Source: Roseiarcus sp963820095 (GTDB taxonomy: Bacteria > Pseudomonadota > Alphaproteobacteria > Rhizobiales > Beijerinckiaceae). From it: a stretch of 64,000 nucleotides of DNA. The notes below the pieces were generated by a model, which did not search any database, was not told the DNA's origin, and saw nothing but the letters and a program-made list of their open reading frames with translations. This document shows positions 44,718 to 53,927 of this stretch, piece by piece. The first letter of the stretch is position 1. Each line of letters begins with the position of its first letter. The DNA is taken from assembly GCA_963820095.1 (NCBI GenBank), contig CAWFZA010000029.1:1-64000 (forward strand). Reading direction: 5' to 3'. The position numbers and the translations under genes were made by a program.

Positions 44718-44831
44718 TCGTTTGGCGCGCCATCAACAAAATCCGGTTGATCTCCTCGGTCTCTGCCGTCGGGAATGACGCCATAGTTTAATCCGTCGGG
44801 CCCGTATCTTTCCGTCGCGCTATGTTTCAGC

Positions 44832-45502
44832 TCAATTCACAACGGCCAGCACGAAGCCGTCCCATCCCTTTGAGCCGACGGTCTGGATCGCGGTCGCGCT
44901 TAGGCGCGACTCATGCGCCATAATGTCGAATCATGCGCCGCACGCCGACAACGTCCGGGCTGCTGCTCCGCGGATCGGCCACTTCGCCCTCGCGCACCAC
45001 ATTGTCGACCACGATTGCGGTTCCCGGCCTGGATAACCGCAAGGCCCATTCGAGATAGGCCGCGTTGTTGCTCTTGTCGGCGTCGATGAACACGAAGTCG
45101 AAAGGGCCGAGCCCTTCGGCCTCGATCTTGGGCAGGACGTTCGAGCGCCGCGCCGGTCCTGATCTCGACTTTGCTTTCAAGCCCAGCGCGAGCGACGTTC
45201 CGGCGCGCGACATCGGCGTGCCTCGCGCTCACCTCGAGCGTGATGAGCCGGCCGTCGTCGGGCAAGGCCCGCGCGAGCCAGATCGTCGAGTAGCCGCCGA
45301 GCGTCCCGATCTCGAGCGCCTTGCGCGCGCCAACCATGCGCGCCAGGAGATGGATCAGCTTGCCCTGCGTCGCCGAGACGTCGATCGACGGCAAGCCGGC
45401 CGCGGCGTTGGCCGTGAGCGTGGCGTCGAGCGCCGGGTCCGCTCCGATCAGGGCCTCGGCAAAATAGGAATCGACCTCGCTCCAATTGCGCTTGTTGGTC
45501 AA
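44832..45502 (-). CDS. O-methyltransferase (class I, CCoAOMT-like), frameshifted
   Basis: About 223 codons. N-terminus RNWSEVDSYFAEALIGADPA, SAM motif KALEIGTLGGYSTIWLARAL, GRLITLEVSARHADVARRNV, then after a change near 45140 GPFDFVFIDADKSNNAAYLE (metal-binding Asp in FIDADK) and IVVDNVVREGEVAD; a second change near 44925 gives ATAIQTVGSKGWDGFVLAVV with the stop at 44834-44832. Family members methylate catechols or similar small phenols. TTG 45502 is the preferred start; the extra upstream frame lacks family similarity. Confidence 0.8.
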
Positions 45503-45677
45503 TCGTTTGTCACCCTTGAAACTTGGCCGCTCGACCTCACGCTTGCTCGGGCATGACGAGATTCGCATCCCGTGCGATGCGCCAGCGGCCATCCGCGCCC
45601 TTGCGCAAGACGGTCATCGCATATCGCCGACATACGTCTTGGCGCTCCGCGCGGCAATAATTACGCCCCAGATGGGT

Positions 45678-47258
45678 CTATTGCGTTTGTTCGCTGCTCG
45701 TCAATAAGGCGGCTACGCGCTCAGAAAATGTATCGAGCGAGAACGGTTTCCGGAGAACTTCTATTCCAGAGGCGAGTTGAGAACTCTCGAGCGCCTTCCC
45801 CGCATACCCAGTAATCAGCAAAACCGACAAGTTCGGTATCCGTTCTCGCGCTGCATCCGCCAGTTGCCGCCCATTCAAGCCGGGCAACCCCACGTCCGTG
45901 ATCAGGAGGTCGAACGACGAGCCGGATTGAATCTGCCTGAGCCCTTCTGAACCGTCTGTCGCGTGAGTGACGATGCAACCCTTCTCTTCCAGCACCTCGA
46001 CGATCTGACGACGGACGTCTTCCTGGTCCTCAACGAACAGGACTTTCCGACGCTGAATTTCCCGTAAATCAGAGGGTTCGGATTTGACCGCAATCGGTTC
46101 GGCTTTCGCAACACGATCGATACCCGGCAAATAAAGGCGCGCGGTCGTACCCTCGTCCGGCTTGCTCTCGATCTTCACCATCCCGCCCGATTGTCGGACG
46201 AATCCGTAAACCTGCGACAGGCCCAGTCCCGTGCCTTGGCCTATCGACTTCGTCGTAAAGAACGGCTCGAAGACGCGGCCTAGCACGTCCGGGGTCATTC
46301 CGACCCCGGTGTCGCTGACCGCGATCTCGATGTAGTTGCCCGGCGCTGCGTGATCCGTCACGTCCGCTGCGGACAACCTTCGATCCGCGGTCGCGATGGT
46401 CAGAACGCCGCCGTTGGGCATGGCGTCGCGCGCATTGATCGACAAGTTGAGCAGAGCGGTTTCAAGCTCGTTGGGATCGCAATTGGCGTCCCAGCGGCCG
46501 TCGCCCAACTTGGTCTCGATACGGATAGCAGGATCCAGGGTGCGCCGGATCATCTCCGCGAAATTGCGGATGAGCGCATCCGGGCCGACTGGGCGAGGCT
46601 GCAACGCCTGGCGCCGCGAGAACGCCAGAAGCCGGTTCGTCAATTGTTTCGCCGTGTCCGAGGCTTGGCGCATCGCGGCGATATAGCGCAAACCCTCGTT
46701 AGCGCGGCCCTGCGCAATGCGCTTCTCCAACATTTCCAGAGAGCCGGAGAAGATCTGAATCAGATTGTTGAAATCGTGCGCCATCCCGCCCGTCAGCTGA
46801 CCGACCGCCTCCATCTTCTGCGCCTGGAACAGTTGCTCTCTGCTGGCGAGCAGAGCAAGGTTCGCTTCGCGCATCTGGTTAGGCGACGGCAGCGCGAGGA
46901 TGTCCGGCAACAGTCGCCAGAGCACGATAGCGGTGACAAGCGAAACGCTCGCAGTCACCGCCTTAACGAGACCTTCGAGCGCGTATACCGGCACCCACAA
47001 TGTCAGCAGATCCAGCCAATGCGTCGTGCCGCAAAGCAGAATAAAGGCCGCGAACAACGAGAGCAAAGGCCGAAAGACCAGATCGCGCCGTCGCCGCGCG
47101 ACCACGAGAAGCGTTACTGGGATTGAAAAATAAGCGATCGCGATAGTCATATCCGAAATGGCGTAAGTCCAAAGCAGACCTGGCTCCCACAGCAAGCAAA
47201 ACCCGTGAGGGGTCAAGCTAGACGAGTCGAACAGCCACTTGCCGAGATCGGACAACAT
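45678..47258 (-). CDS. Hybrid histidine kinase with ethylene-receptor-like sensor domain
   Basis: 526 residues. Three N-terminal membrane helices (about 28-105) carry the ethylene/copper site of plant ETR1: Asp36, Tyr43, Ile46, Pro47 (in ISDMTIAIAYFSIP) and Phe69, Ile73, Cys76, His80 (in FAAFILLCGTTHWLD), each exactly 11 residues later than in ETR1. Kinase core: H-box GGMAHDFNNLIQIF, N-box NLSINARDAMPNGG, G1 VSDTGVGM, F-box FEPFFTTKS, G2 GQGTGLGLSQVYGF. A receiver domain follows (about 405-520) with the phospho-Asp in LLITDVGLPGLNGRQ. No output regulator gene adjoins. Intact. Confidence 0.92.
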   Translation of the reverse strand: MLSDLGKWLFDSSSLTPHGFCLLWEPGLLWTYAISDMTIAIAYFSIPVTLLVVARRRRDLVFRPLLSLFAAFILLCGTTHWLDLLTLWVPVYALEGLVKAVTASVSLVTAIVLWRLLPDILALPSPNQMREANLALLASREQLFQAQKMEAVGQLTGGMAHDFNNLIQIFSGSLEMLEKRIAQGRANEGLRYIAAMRQASDTAKQLTNRLLAFSRRQALQPRPVGPDALIRNFAEMIRRTLDPAIRIETKLGDGRWDANCDPNELETALLNLSINARDAMPNGGVLTIATADRRLSAADVTDHAAPGNYIEIAVSDTGVGMTPDVLGRVFEPFFTTKSIGQGTGLGLSQVYGFVRQSGGMVKIESKPDEGTTARLYLPGIDRVAKAEPIAVKSEPSDLREIQRRKVLFVEDQEDVRRQIVEVLEEKGCIVTHATDGSEGLRQIQSGSSFDLLITDVGLPGLNGRQLADAARERIPNLSVLLITGYAGKALESSQLASGIEVLRKPFSLDTFSERVAALLTSSEQTQ

Positions 47259-47511
47259 CTGTCGGATATCCTGTCAGGGGATAGAAGCCCTTGATACAAG
47301 TACCGAAACCGTCAGGACGATGGAAGTGGGCAAAGGCGGCGCTCCAGAATTGGATTGCAGTTTGAGCGGCGCGAAGCTGCAGTCGCGGCGCCCCGACAGT
47401 GGAAGGCTACGCTGACCATCGACCGGGTGAGAACCTCGCCGTCGACACTCAGCGCGAATCGAATCCGTACCTAGAAATTAAGGGCTGCCGGTCGCGTGTC
47501 CTTATCGGCCA

Positions 47512-48534
47512 TCACGGCTCTTCCTTCCCGGCCACGCCGGCTTCCGCGAAAGTGGCCATGCCGTTGTGGCAGGCGACCGCCGCCTTCACGACGCCAACCG
47601 CGAGCGCCGCTCCCGAGCCTTCGCCCAATCGCATTCCAAGATCGAGCAGCGGAGCCTTGCCGAGAAGCTTCAAAGCATGGCGGTGCGCCCGCTCAGCGGA
47701 GACGTGGGCGGCGAGGCAATGGTCGAGAGCGCCGTCGTCGAGGGCGAGCAGCACAGCCGCCGCCGAGCACACGACGAAGCCGTCGAGCAGCACCGGCGTT
47801 CCGCGCAGACGCGCGGCGAGAATCGCGCCTGCGATCGCCGCGGTTTCGCGTCCGCCGAGGCGCGCCAGGACCTCGAGCGGGTCGTCAAGATAGGGCTTAT
47901 GGCGCGCGACTGCGGCGCGCACGGCGTCGGCCTTGCGCCTCAGGCCTTCATCGTCGACGCCGGTCCCCCGCCCGACCCAAGCCTCCGCCTCGCCGCCGTG
48001 AAGCGCGTGGTAGATCGCGGCGGCCGCGGTCGTGTTGCCAATGCCCATCTCGCCAAGCACGAGCAGGTCGGGCTCGGTGGCGAGGGCCTCCATGCCGAAG
48101 GCCATTGTCGCCGCACAGGCCTTTTCGTCGAGCGCCGGCTCCTGCGTGATGTCTCCGGTCGGCTGCTCCAGCGCCAGCTCATAGACTTTGAGCGAGAGGT
48201 CGAAAGTCTTGCAGATCTGGTTGATCGCCGCCCCGCCGGCCTGGAAATTCGCCACCATCGCCTGGGTGACCGACGCCGGATAGGCGGAGACGCCTTGGGC
48301 GACGACGCCGTGATTGCCGGCGAAGACGGCGACCAACGGCCGATCGACATGCGGCCGCGCCGATCCCTGCCAGGCCGCCATCCATTCGGAAATCTCCTCG
48401 AGCCGCCCAAGCGAGCCGGCAGGCTTCGTCAGCTGCCCCTCACGCGCTCGCGCCGCGACGCGGGCGGTCTCGTCGGCCTTGGGCATTTTGCGCACGAGGT
48501 CGCGGATGTCGTCGAAAGGGCGGGAGGCGGGCAC
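47512..48534 (-). CDS. cobT: Nicotinate-nucleotide:dimethylbenzimidazole phosphoribosyltransferase
   Basis: 340 residues from GTG 48534, which has CTCCTGGAGACC in front; a start at 48612 would make an odd 26-residue extension. Motifs: LTKPAGSLGRLEEISEWMAA, VFAGNHGVVAQGVSAYP, LLVLGEMGIGNTTAAAAIYH, VGRGTGVDDEGLRRK and the C-terminal MRLGEGSGAALA with the catalytic Glu. Makes alpha-ribazole phosphate for the lower ligand of cobalamin. No cobalamin riboswitch was seen upstream. Other cob genes are not nearby except the adenosyltransferase at 27.8 kb. Confidence 0.94.
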   Translation of the reverse strand: MPASRPFDDIRDLVRKMPKADETARVAARAREGQLTKPAGSLGRLEEISEWMAAWQGSARPHVDRPLVAVFAGNHGVVAQGVSAYPASVTQAMVANFQAGGAAINQICKTFDLSLKVYELALEQPTGDITQEPALDEKACAATMAFGMEALATEPDLLVLGEMGIGNTTAAAAIYHALHGGEAEAWVGRGTGVDDEGLRRKADAVRAAVARHKPYLDDPLEVLARLGGRETAAIAGAILAARLRGTPVLLDGFVVCSAAAVLLALDDGALDHCLAAHVSAERAHRHALKLLGKAPLLDLGMRLGEGSGAALAVGVVKAAVACHNGMATFAEAGVAGKEEP

Positions 48535-48889
48535 GATGGTCTCCAGGAGGACCGAGCCGCTATAGTCGATATTGTGCTGCAGGGGAAAACGTTTGGGGTT
48601 GCGCTCCTCCACTTCGCCGACCCTGCGCCCTTGCTGTCATGCCGCCAGCGATACTCTCAGGATCATTGCGATCGCGGCCAACGGTGGGTAATTCTCCCCA
48701 TTGCCGGCTCGATTTGACCGCTTCATGATTTAGCTTGGCGTGGCGCTATGGCATTCTCGGCGTCGCACCGTCACTTGTGCCGGCTGCCTATTATTAAAGT
48801 TGTTGAGCGGGCCGCTGGCCCAGAGGCATCAGTTTCAGCGGTTTTGTTTTCAGAGGCACAGCGGCGTAACACAGAAGGGCAAATTCAAA
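48535..48889. other. Spacer between divergent cobT and the secreted DUF995-like gene
   Basis: About 355 bases with no coding frame of quality. AT-richer at 48725-48850, where promoter elements for the plus-strand gene may lie. No cobalamin riboswitch pattern (no B12-box-like GCCACTG...) is present. Confidence 0.5.
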
Positions 48890-49297
48890 ATGCGAATGAC
48901 CGTCTGGGTCTGGGGGAGCGCGCTCGCTCCCGTATTACTGGCGAGCGCAGCTTTAGCAGAAGGGGCGCCGGAGCTACCGGCCTCCGCGAAAAAGCTCACG
49001 GGCAACGAAATTGCGGCGCTCTACGATGGAGCGACTGTGAATTTCAACAATTTCACCATGAAGCAACCGCTAACTGGAACCGATACTTACGATCTCAAGG
49101 CGCATGCCCATCAGGGGACGTACACTCTCGGAGGAAAAAGCGGCAGCTTCTCGGGAGCCGCGCGCGTAAAGAGGGATCAATTCTGCCACCGAGAAGGAAG
49201 TGGTGGTGAACATTGCGCATTTGTTTACACCGACGGCGCCGACATTTATGAGGTAAACGCCAAGGGGATCGTGGAGTCGCAGAACCGCAAGCACTGA
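48890..49297 (+). CDS. Secreted DUF995-like hypothetical protein
   Basis: 135 residues. Signal peptide TVWVWGSALAPVLLASAALA. The mature part opens with AKKLTGNEIAALYDGATVNF, which resembles the start of DUF995 proteins, then HAHQGTYTLGGKSGSFSGAA and two cysteines (DQFCHREGSGGEHCAFVYTD) likely in a disulfide. Periplasmic or secreted; function unknown. Lower GC than most neighbours. A longer start at 48740 was rejected because it would place the signal peptide internally. Confidence 0.65.
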   Translation: MRMTVWVWGSALAPVLLASAALAEGAPELPASAKKLTGNEIAALYDGATVNFNNFTMKQPLTGTDTYDLKAHAHQGTYTLGGKSGSFSGAARVKRDQFCHREGSGGEHCAFVYTDGADIYEVNAKGIVESQNRKH

Positions 49298-49361
49298 CGC
49301 TTGGATAAGCGGCCCTTCACGGATCGCGTAGCTTTTCGCCCACGCCGGTCAGGGGGACCTA

Positions 49362-50339
49362 ATGCGAGCGGTGCTCTGCGACCGGTTCGAGGGAATTGGC
49401 GGGCTGCGCGTCGGCGAAGCTGCGGAGCCAATCCCGGCTGACGATGAAATCCTGATCGACGTTCACGCCGCATCGGTGAGCTACATGGACTATCTGATGG
49501 CTTCAGGGGGCTATCAGATGCGGCCGCCCCTCCCCTACGTGCCGGGAACGGATGCGGCGGGCGTCGTGGTTGCCGTGGGCGACAAGGTCACGCGCTTTCG
49601 TCCAGGAGACCGCGTCGCCTGCGGCAATTGGTTTGGCGGCTTTGCGGAACGCATGGTCGCTAAAGCTTCGAAAAGCGTGCGACTACCGGACAACGTGAAC
49701 TTTTTTGTCGGCTCGACCGTTCTGCACGCCTACCTCACCGCCTGGTACGCGCTCGTCGATCGCGCCCGCCTCCAGCCCGGCGAGACCGTGCTCGTCACCG
49801 GCGCCGCCGGCGGCGTCGGCCTCGCTTGCGTCGAAGTCGCCCGTCATGTCGGCGCGCGGGTGATCGCCGCGGTCGGATCGAGCTCCAAGGCGAAGGCCGT
49901 GCGCGACTACGGCGCCGAGCATGTGATCGACTATTCCTCTGAGGACGTCCGCGAACGGGTCAAGGCCCTCACCGATGGACAGGGAATCGACGTCGGCGTC
50001 GACAACATCGGCGGGGCGCTGTTCCTGACGCTTGCCCGTCTGATGCGCTGGAACGGGCGCCTGATTCCGATGGGATTTGTCGGCGGCGAGATTCCGTCCG
50101 TGCCGATGAATTTGCCGCTCTTGAAGAACTATTCGATCGTCGGCGTCTTCGCCGGGGCATGGATGACCAATTTTCCTGACGAAGCTGCGGCGGCCGCAGA
50201 CCGGATCATGGCGCTTGTCGGGGAGGGCAAGCTGCGCCCTCGCGTCGATCGCGTGCTGCCGCTCGACCAAGCGGCGGAGGCGATGCGCGCAGTCGCGGAG
50301 CGCAGCGTCCAGGGCCGGATGGTGTTGCAGATCCGATAG
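49362..50339 (+). CDS. NADPH:quinone oxidoreductase-family protein
   Basis: 325 residues of the medium-chain dehydrogenase fold without zinc-site residues. MRAVLCDRFEGIGGLRVGEA at the start, PLPYVPGTDAAGVVVAVGDK, and the Rossmann motif VLVTGAAGGVGLACVEVARH. The end HRVLPLDQAAEA-like segment appears as DRVLPLDQAAEAMRAVAERS. Reduces quinones or enones with NADPH; the true substrate is open. It is 13 bases before a methyltransferase gene, so the two are likely cotranscribed. Intact. Confidence 0.9.
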   Translation: MRAVLCDRFEGIGGLRVGEAAEPIPADDEILIDVHAASVSYMDYLMASGGYQMRPPLPYVPGTDAAGVVVAVGDKVTRFRPGDRVACGNWFGGFAERMVAKASKSVRLPDNVNFFVGSTVLHAYLTAWYALVDRARLQPGETVLVTGAAGGVGLACVEVARHVGARVIAAVGSSSKAKAVRDYGAEHVIDYSSEDVRERVKALTDGQGIDVGVDNIGGALFLTLARLMRWNGRLIPMGFVGGEIPSVPMNLPLLKNYSIVGVFAGAWMTNFPDEAAAAADRIMALVGEGKLRPRVDRVLPLDQAAEAMRAVAERSVQGRMVLQIR

Positions 50340-50352
50340 CTGGGAGGGAGCC

Positions 50353-51391
50353 ATGGCGGACGAAAGGCGGGTGGGGCCGATCGAAGACGTCAGGGAGATC
50401 TCGGCGATCACCTATGGCTTCATGGCGTCCAAGGCGCTGTTCGCGGCGCTCGAGTTCGATCTCTTCACCCATATCGCGCAGGGCGCCAATTCGACCGAGT
50501 CGCTGGCGCCCGTCGCCGGCGTCGCTGAGAACCGGCTCATATCGCTTCTGACTGCGCTCAAGTCGCTTGGGCTGATCAGCGAGGAAGGCGGACGTCTCGT
50601 CAATGCGCCGGCGACCGCGCGCTATCTCGTCGCCGGCGCGCCCGGCGATTTCCGCGACTACGTGCGCTTGGTGAATGGAGAGTTCGGCTACGAGAGCTTC
50701 CGCCATCTTGGCGCGGCGCTGCGCGGTGAACGGATATTCCCCGACAAGGGGTTCTACGAAGGCATGATCTATACCGCGGGAATCGGCGGCGAGCGGTTCA
50801 GCGCCGCGCAGCACGCCGGATCGCTGGGGCCGGCCCGAATGCTGGCGAAACGGCTCGATCTCAAGGATCGCCACAAGCTTCTGGACGTGGGCGGCGGCAG
50901 CGGCGCCTACAGCATCGCCTTCTGCACGGCCAATCCGCGACTTCAGGCGACAATCCTCGATTTTCCTCGAGACCGTGGACACGGCCAGGCGCTATGCGCG
51001 GGACGCGGGCGTCTCGGAGCGAATCGCCCACCTTCCCGGCGACGCAATCAAGGTCGCCTGGCCGACGGGTCATGACGTGGTCCTCATGTCCTATGTCTGG
51101 AGTGCGGTCGGGGAAGCCGATCTCGCCGTCCTGGCCAAGCGCGCCGTCGACGCCATGCCGCCCGGGCGGCCGCGTACTCATCCACGACTTCGTGGTCGAC
51201 GACGCACGCGCAGGGCCACTCCTTCGCCGCCTGGTATCTCCTCGGCGGGATGTTCGACAATCCAACCGCCGTTTGCCTCACGCCCGCCTACGTCGAGCGG
51301 ATCTTGCGCGACGTCGGCTTCCAGGATCGAAGGCACGGAGGTCATGCTGCCCGGGATTACGATGCTGACCAGGGCGAGCAAACCTTCGTAA
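50353..51391 (+). CDS. O-methyltransferase (acetylserotonin/CrtF-like), frameshifted
   Basis: About 346 codons. The N-terminal dimerisation winged helix is clear (AITYGFMASKALFAALEFDL, SLLTALKSLGLISEEGGRLV), followed by SAM motif HKLLDVGGGSGAYSIAFCTA. After ~50963 the frame changes to ETVDTARRYARDAGVSERIA and HDVVLMSYVWSAVGE, then again near 51165 (GGRVLIHDFVVDDAR) and 51200 (HSFAAWYLLGGMFDNPTAVC), and once more before TMLTRASKPS. Each piece is family-like, so the gene is probably whole in reality. Linked to the quinone reductase upstream. Confidence 0.8.
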
Positions 51392-51413
51392 GGAGAGAGG
51401 TTCCGCGGCCGGC

Positions 51414-51902
51414 CTATTTCATCTGCTCCAGGAGATGCGCGGCGCTGGAGACATCCGCTTCGCCCGGCTTCGGCTCGATGTTGAGCTCCTTCACCACCCC
51501 GTCCTCGACCAGCATCGCATAGCGCTTGGAGCGCACGCCCAAGCCGCCGGCCGAGGCATCGAATTCGAGGCCCAGCGCCTTGGCGAACTCGCCGCCGCCA
51601 TCCGCGAGAAAATCGATGTGCCCCTTGGCGCCGGTCGCGTCCGACCAGGCCGAAAGCACGAAATGGTCGTTGACCGAGGTCATGGCGATCGCATCGACTC
51701 CCTTGGCCCTGAACGCGGCTTCGCCGACGATGAAGCCGGGCAGATGATTCTTGTGACAGGTCGGGGTGAAGGCGCCAGGGAGGCCGAACAGGACGATTTT
51801 CTTGCCGGCGAAGTAATCCTTCGTTTCCACCGGCTTAGGTCCATCGGGGGTCACAAGACGCACGGTGACGTTGGGCAGGCGATCGCCGACTTTGATGGTC
51901 AT
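51414..51902 (-). CDS. Peroxiredoxin, Prx5/AhpE-glutaredoxin-like type
   Basis: 162 residues from ATG 51902. KIVLFGLPGAFTPTCHKNHL contains the peroxidatic Cys49 within the PxxxTxxC motif; the resolving cysteine is absent, as in one-Cys or GSH-dependent Prx5 proteins. The Arg of the active site lies in LGVRSKRYAMLVEDGVV. Reduces hydrogen peroxide and alkyl hydroperoxides in the cytosol. A start at 51938 would add 12 basic residues unlike the family. Convergent with the methyltransferase. Confidence 0.92.
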   Translation of the reverse strand: MTIKVGDRLPNVTVRLVTPDGPKPVETKDYFAGKKIVLFGLPGAFTPTCHKNHLPGFIVGEAAFRAKGVDAIAMTSVNDHFVLSAWSDATGAKGHIDFLADGGGEFAKALGLEFDASAGGLGVRSKRYAMLVEDGVVKELNIEPKPGEADVSSAAHLLEQMK

Positions 51903-52010
51903 GGGGCGCAGTCCTCGTTTGCGGTAGTGGTCGCGCATCTAGCGCCGACGCGGCGGGACACTAGACGACCCGCGCTTCGCCCGTAAAGCGGGCCTCACGC
52001 CGCGAGAGGC

Positions 52011-52892
52011 CTAGGTTCTCGGCGCGGCTTCCACCGTCGTCTCCACCGGGCCCGCGCCGCCGGTGAGCGTGAGCCTGAGCGCGACCGGAAAGGCAGCGTC
52101 CTTGGGTTTGTCGCCGATGGTCAGGGTGAAGCAATCCCGGCCTCCGTCGACATGCGCAGGCGTCGTCTTTATCCACCAGCCCTCCGGCGCCTCGACGAAC
52201 AGGTCGCGCGGGGGGCCGTCCTCATGCGGCGGGCAGAGACGCCAGCTATCCGCGTCGAGCGCCTCGAGCGCGCCGAAATCCTTCGGCTGAACGGCGCGCG
52301 GGGTCGCCGCAAGGGCGGCGTCGATCGCGCCCGCGAACGGCGAGCCCGGAGCGGAGGGAAGCTTGAGCGTGAGATGCGCCTTGGCCGGCAGGCACACTTT
52401 CTCGCACACGGCGAAATCGGCGTTGAGCGTGAGCGTCGCCGGCTTCGTCGGGTCGCGGAGTTTCACCCGCAAGGGAAGGACGACGTCGCTGTCGTAGCCG
52501 AACGCCTCGCCGCCGTCGGCCTCGTGCATGCGCTTGGGCGCGGGAAACTCGACTTCCACGCTCGCAACATTGTCGGAAGCGGAAAAATCCAGCGTCGGCG
52601 GCAGGCCGGCGTCGCCGGGATCGCGCCAATAGGTGATTGCGCCCGGCTGGAGAGCGATCTCGAACCCGGCGAGATCGCCGCCGCCCGCGATGAGGCGGAC
52701 CTGCGACTTGGCGGTCGGCGTCCAACCGGTCGAAAACGAATCGGCGCCAAACGCCGCCGCGCCGGTAAGGGTGAGCGAAAGCGCGGCGGCCAGCGCGCCA
52801 CCTGTCCGCGGTCGTCTTTTGACCGCATGAAGCCTCTTAACCAACCGCTCCGCGCGCATTTCGCTCTGCCTATACCATGCCATGAATTTCAA
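52011..52892 (-). CDS. DsbD N-domain-like periplasmic protein
   Basis: 293 residues. A signal peptide (GGALAAALSLTLTGAAAFGA) follows a basic start. The body has the DsbD alpha-domain cysteines, FAVCEKVCLPAKAHLTLKL, plus FEIALQPGAITYWRDPGDAG and FPAPKRMHEADGGEAFGYDS, typical of alphaproteobacterial stand-alone DsbD-N proteins. The family passes electrons from the inner membrane to periplasmic partners; no CcdA/DsbD membrane part is here. The exact start is unsure (ATG 52892 or 52859). Divergent from yqgE. Confidence 0.85.
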   Translation of the reverse strand: MKFMAWYRQSEMRAERLVKRLHAVKRRPRTGGALAAALSLTLTGAAAFGADSFSTGWTPTAKSQVRLIAGGGDLAGFEIALQPGAITYWRDPGDAGLPPTLDFSASDNVASVEVEFPAPKRMHEADGGEAFGYDSDVVLPLRVKLRDPTKPATLTLNADFAVCEKVCLPAKAHLTLKLPSAPGSPFAGAIDAALAATPRAVQPKDFGALEALDADSWRLCPPHEDGPPRDLFVEAPEGWWIKTTPAHVDGGRDCFTLTIGDKPKDAAFPVALRLTLTGGAGPVETTVEAAPRT

Positions 52893-52928
52893 CTAGCATC
52901 GATATTGGTGGAGACTTGAGAGGCGATC

Positions 52929-53528
52929 ATGAGACGGGCGGACCCGCCGCCGCCGACCAGTCTGGAAGGGCAGTTCCTGATTGCGATGCCCTCGCTCAGG
53001 GAAGGCCCGTTCGCTCGCTCCGTCGTCTACATGTGCGCCCATCGCGAGGATGGCGCCATGGGCATCGTCATCAATCACCGGGCGGAGGAGGTCGACTTTG
53101 GCCAGCTTCTGGCTCAGCTCGACATCGTGCCGGAGGCCGAGGCGATCCGCCTGCCGCCGCGAGCCCAGGCCGTTCGCGTTTTGCGGGGCGGGCCAGTTGA
53201 GACGGGGCGCGGCTTCGTTCTCCATTCGAGCGACTACGACGTCAACGATTCAACGGTGAAGATCGGCGATGTCTGCCTGACCGCCACGCTCGACATCCTG
53301 CGCGCGATCGCTCAGGGCGCCGGCCCGTCGCAGGCCATGCTGGCGCTTGGCTACGCCGGCTGGGCCTCGGGGCAGCTCGAGAGCGAGATCCTGGCCAACG
53401 GCTGGCTCACCTGCCCCGCCGACGCCGGCCTCATCTTCGATCTCGACTTCGACCACAAATACGATCGGGCGCTGGCGATCCTTGGCGTCCACGAAGGGAG
53501 GCTGTCCTCCGATGCGGGCCACGCCTGA
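52929..53528 (+). CDS. YqgE/AlgH family protein
   Basis: 199 residues. LEGQFLIAMPSLREGPFARS then VVYMCAHREDGAMGIVINHR at the start, VLRGGPVETGRGFVLHSSDY in the middle and ALGYAGWASGQLESEILANG near the end are the full set of family blocks. The fold is known; the function is not, although AlgH has been linked to alginate regulation in Pseudomonas. ATG 52929 gives the standard start. Intact. Confidence 0.94.
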   Translation: MRRADPPPPTSLEGQFLIAMPSLREGPFARSVVYMCAHREDGAMGIVINHRAEEVDFGQLLAQLDIVPEAEAIRLPPRAQAVRVLRGGPVETGRGFVLHSSDYDVNDSTVKIGDVCLTATLDILRAIAQGAGPSQAMLALGYAGWASGQLESEILANGWLTCPADAGLIFDLDFDHKYDRALAILGVHEGRLSSDAGHA

Positions 53529-53603
53529 GGCTGACGAGCGCACCCGTCCTTCGCCAGCTTTGCCGGGGAGGGCGTTCTGCTCGCCGCCGCCCCTGAGAGG
53601 CCG

Positions 53604-53927
53604 TCAGAGAATGGTGTCGATTCCCTTGGCGTTGGCGAGGGCGAGGAGCTTGAGGGAAGGGCCGCTCGGATGCACTTCGCCTCGTTCCCATTTGCTGACG
53701 AGCATCTTCGGGACGTTCAACGCCAAGGCGAAGGTCGCCTGGCTCATATGAGCCTTCTCGCGGATTTGTCTGATCGCCTCGGGCGCGAGTTTCTCCACGG
53801 GCGTCAGACAGCCAAGATCAAAGTCACGCATCGTGGCCTTGTCGATCGCGCCAACCTCGTGGAGGTCCTCCATCACCTCGTGCAGCGACTGAAGCGCAGA
53901 GCTGCGGTAGCGCTTGGTCTGGGTCAT
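53604..53927 (-). CDS. XRE-type antitoxin (HigA/NadS-like)
   Basis: 107 residues from ATG 53927. The C-terminal helix-turn-helix is REKAHMSQATFALALNVPKM then LVSKWERGEVHPSGPSLKLL, typical of HigA-2/NadS antitoxins that repress their own operon; the N-terminal part (MEDLHEVGAIDKATMRDFD) would bind the toxin. The start overlaps the stop of the toxin remnant by ATGA (53924-53927). The antitoxin frame is intact although its partner is not. Confidence 0.85.
   Translation of the reverse strand: MTQTKRYRSSALQSLHEVMEDLHEVGAIDKATMRDFDLGCLTPVEKLAPEAIRQIREKAHMSQATFALALNVPKMLVSKWERGEVHPSGPSLKLLALANAKGIDTIL

Noticed and set aside
44832..45592. Start of the O-methyltransferase gene at 45592
   Set aside because: The extra ~30 residues are Arg/Ser-rich without family similarity; TTG 45502 fits the family start.
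48535..48889. Cobalamin riboswitch upstream of cobT
   Set aside because: Neither the B12-box word GCCACTG nor the usual paired core is present, and the spacing does not fit.
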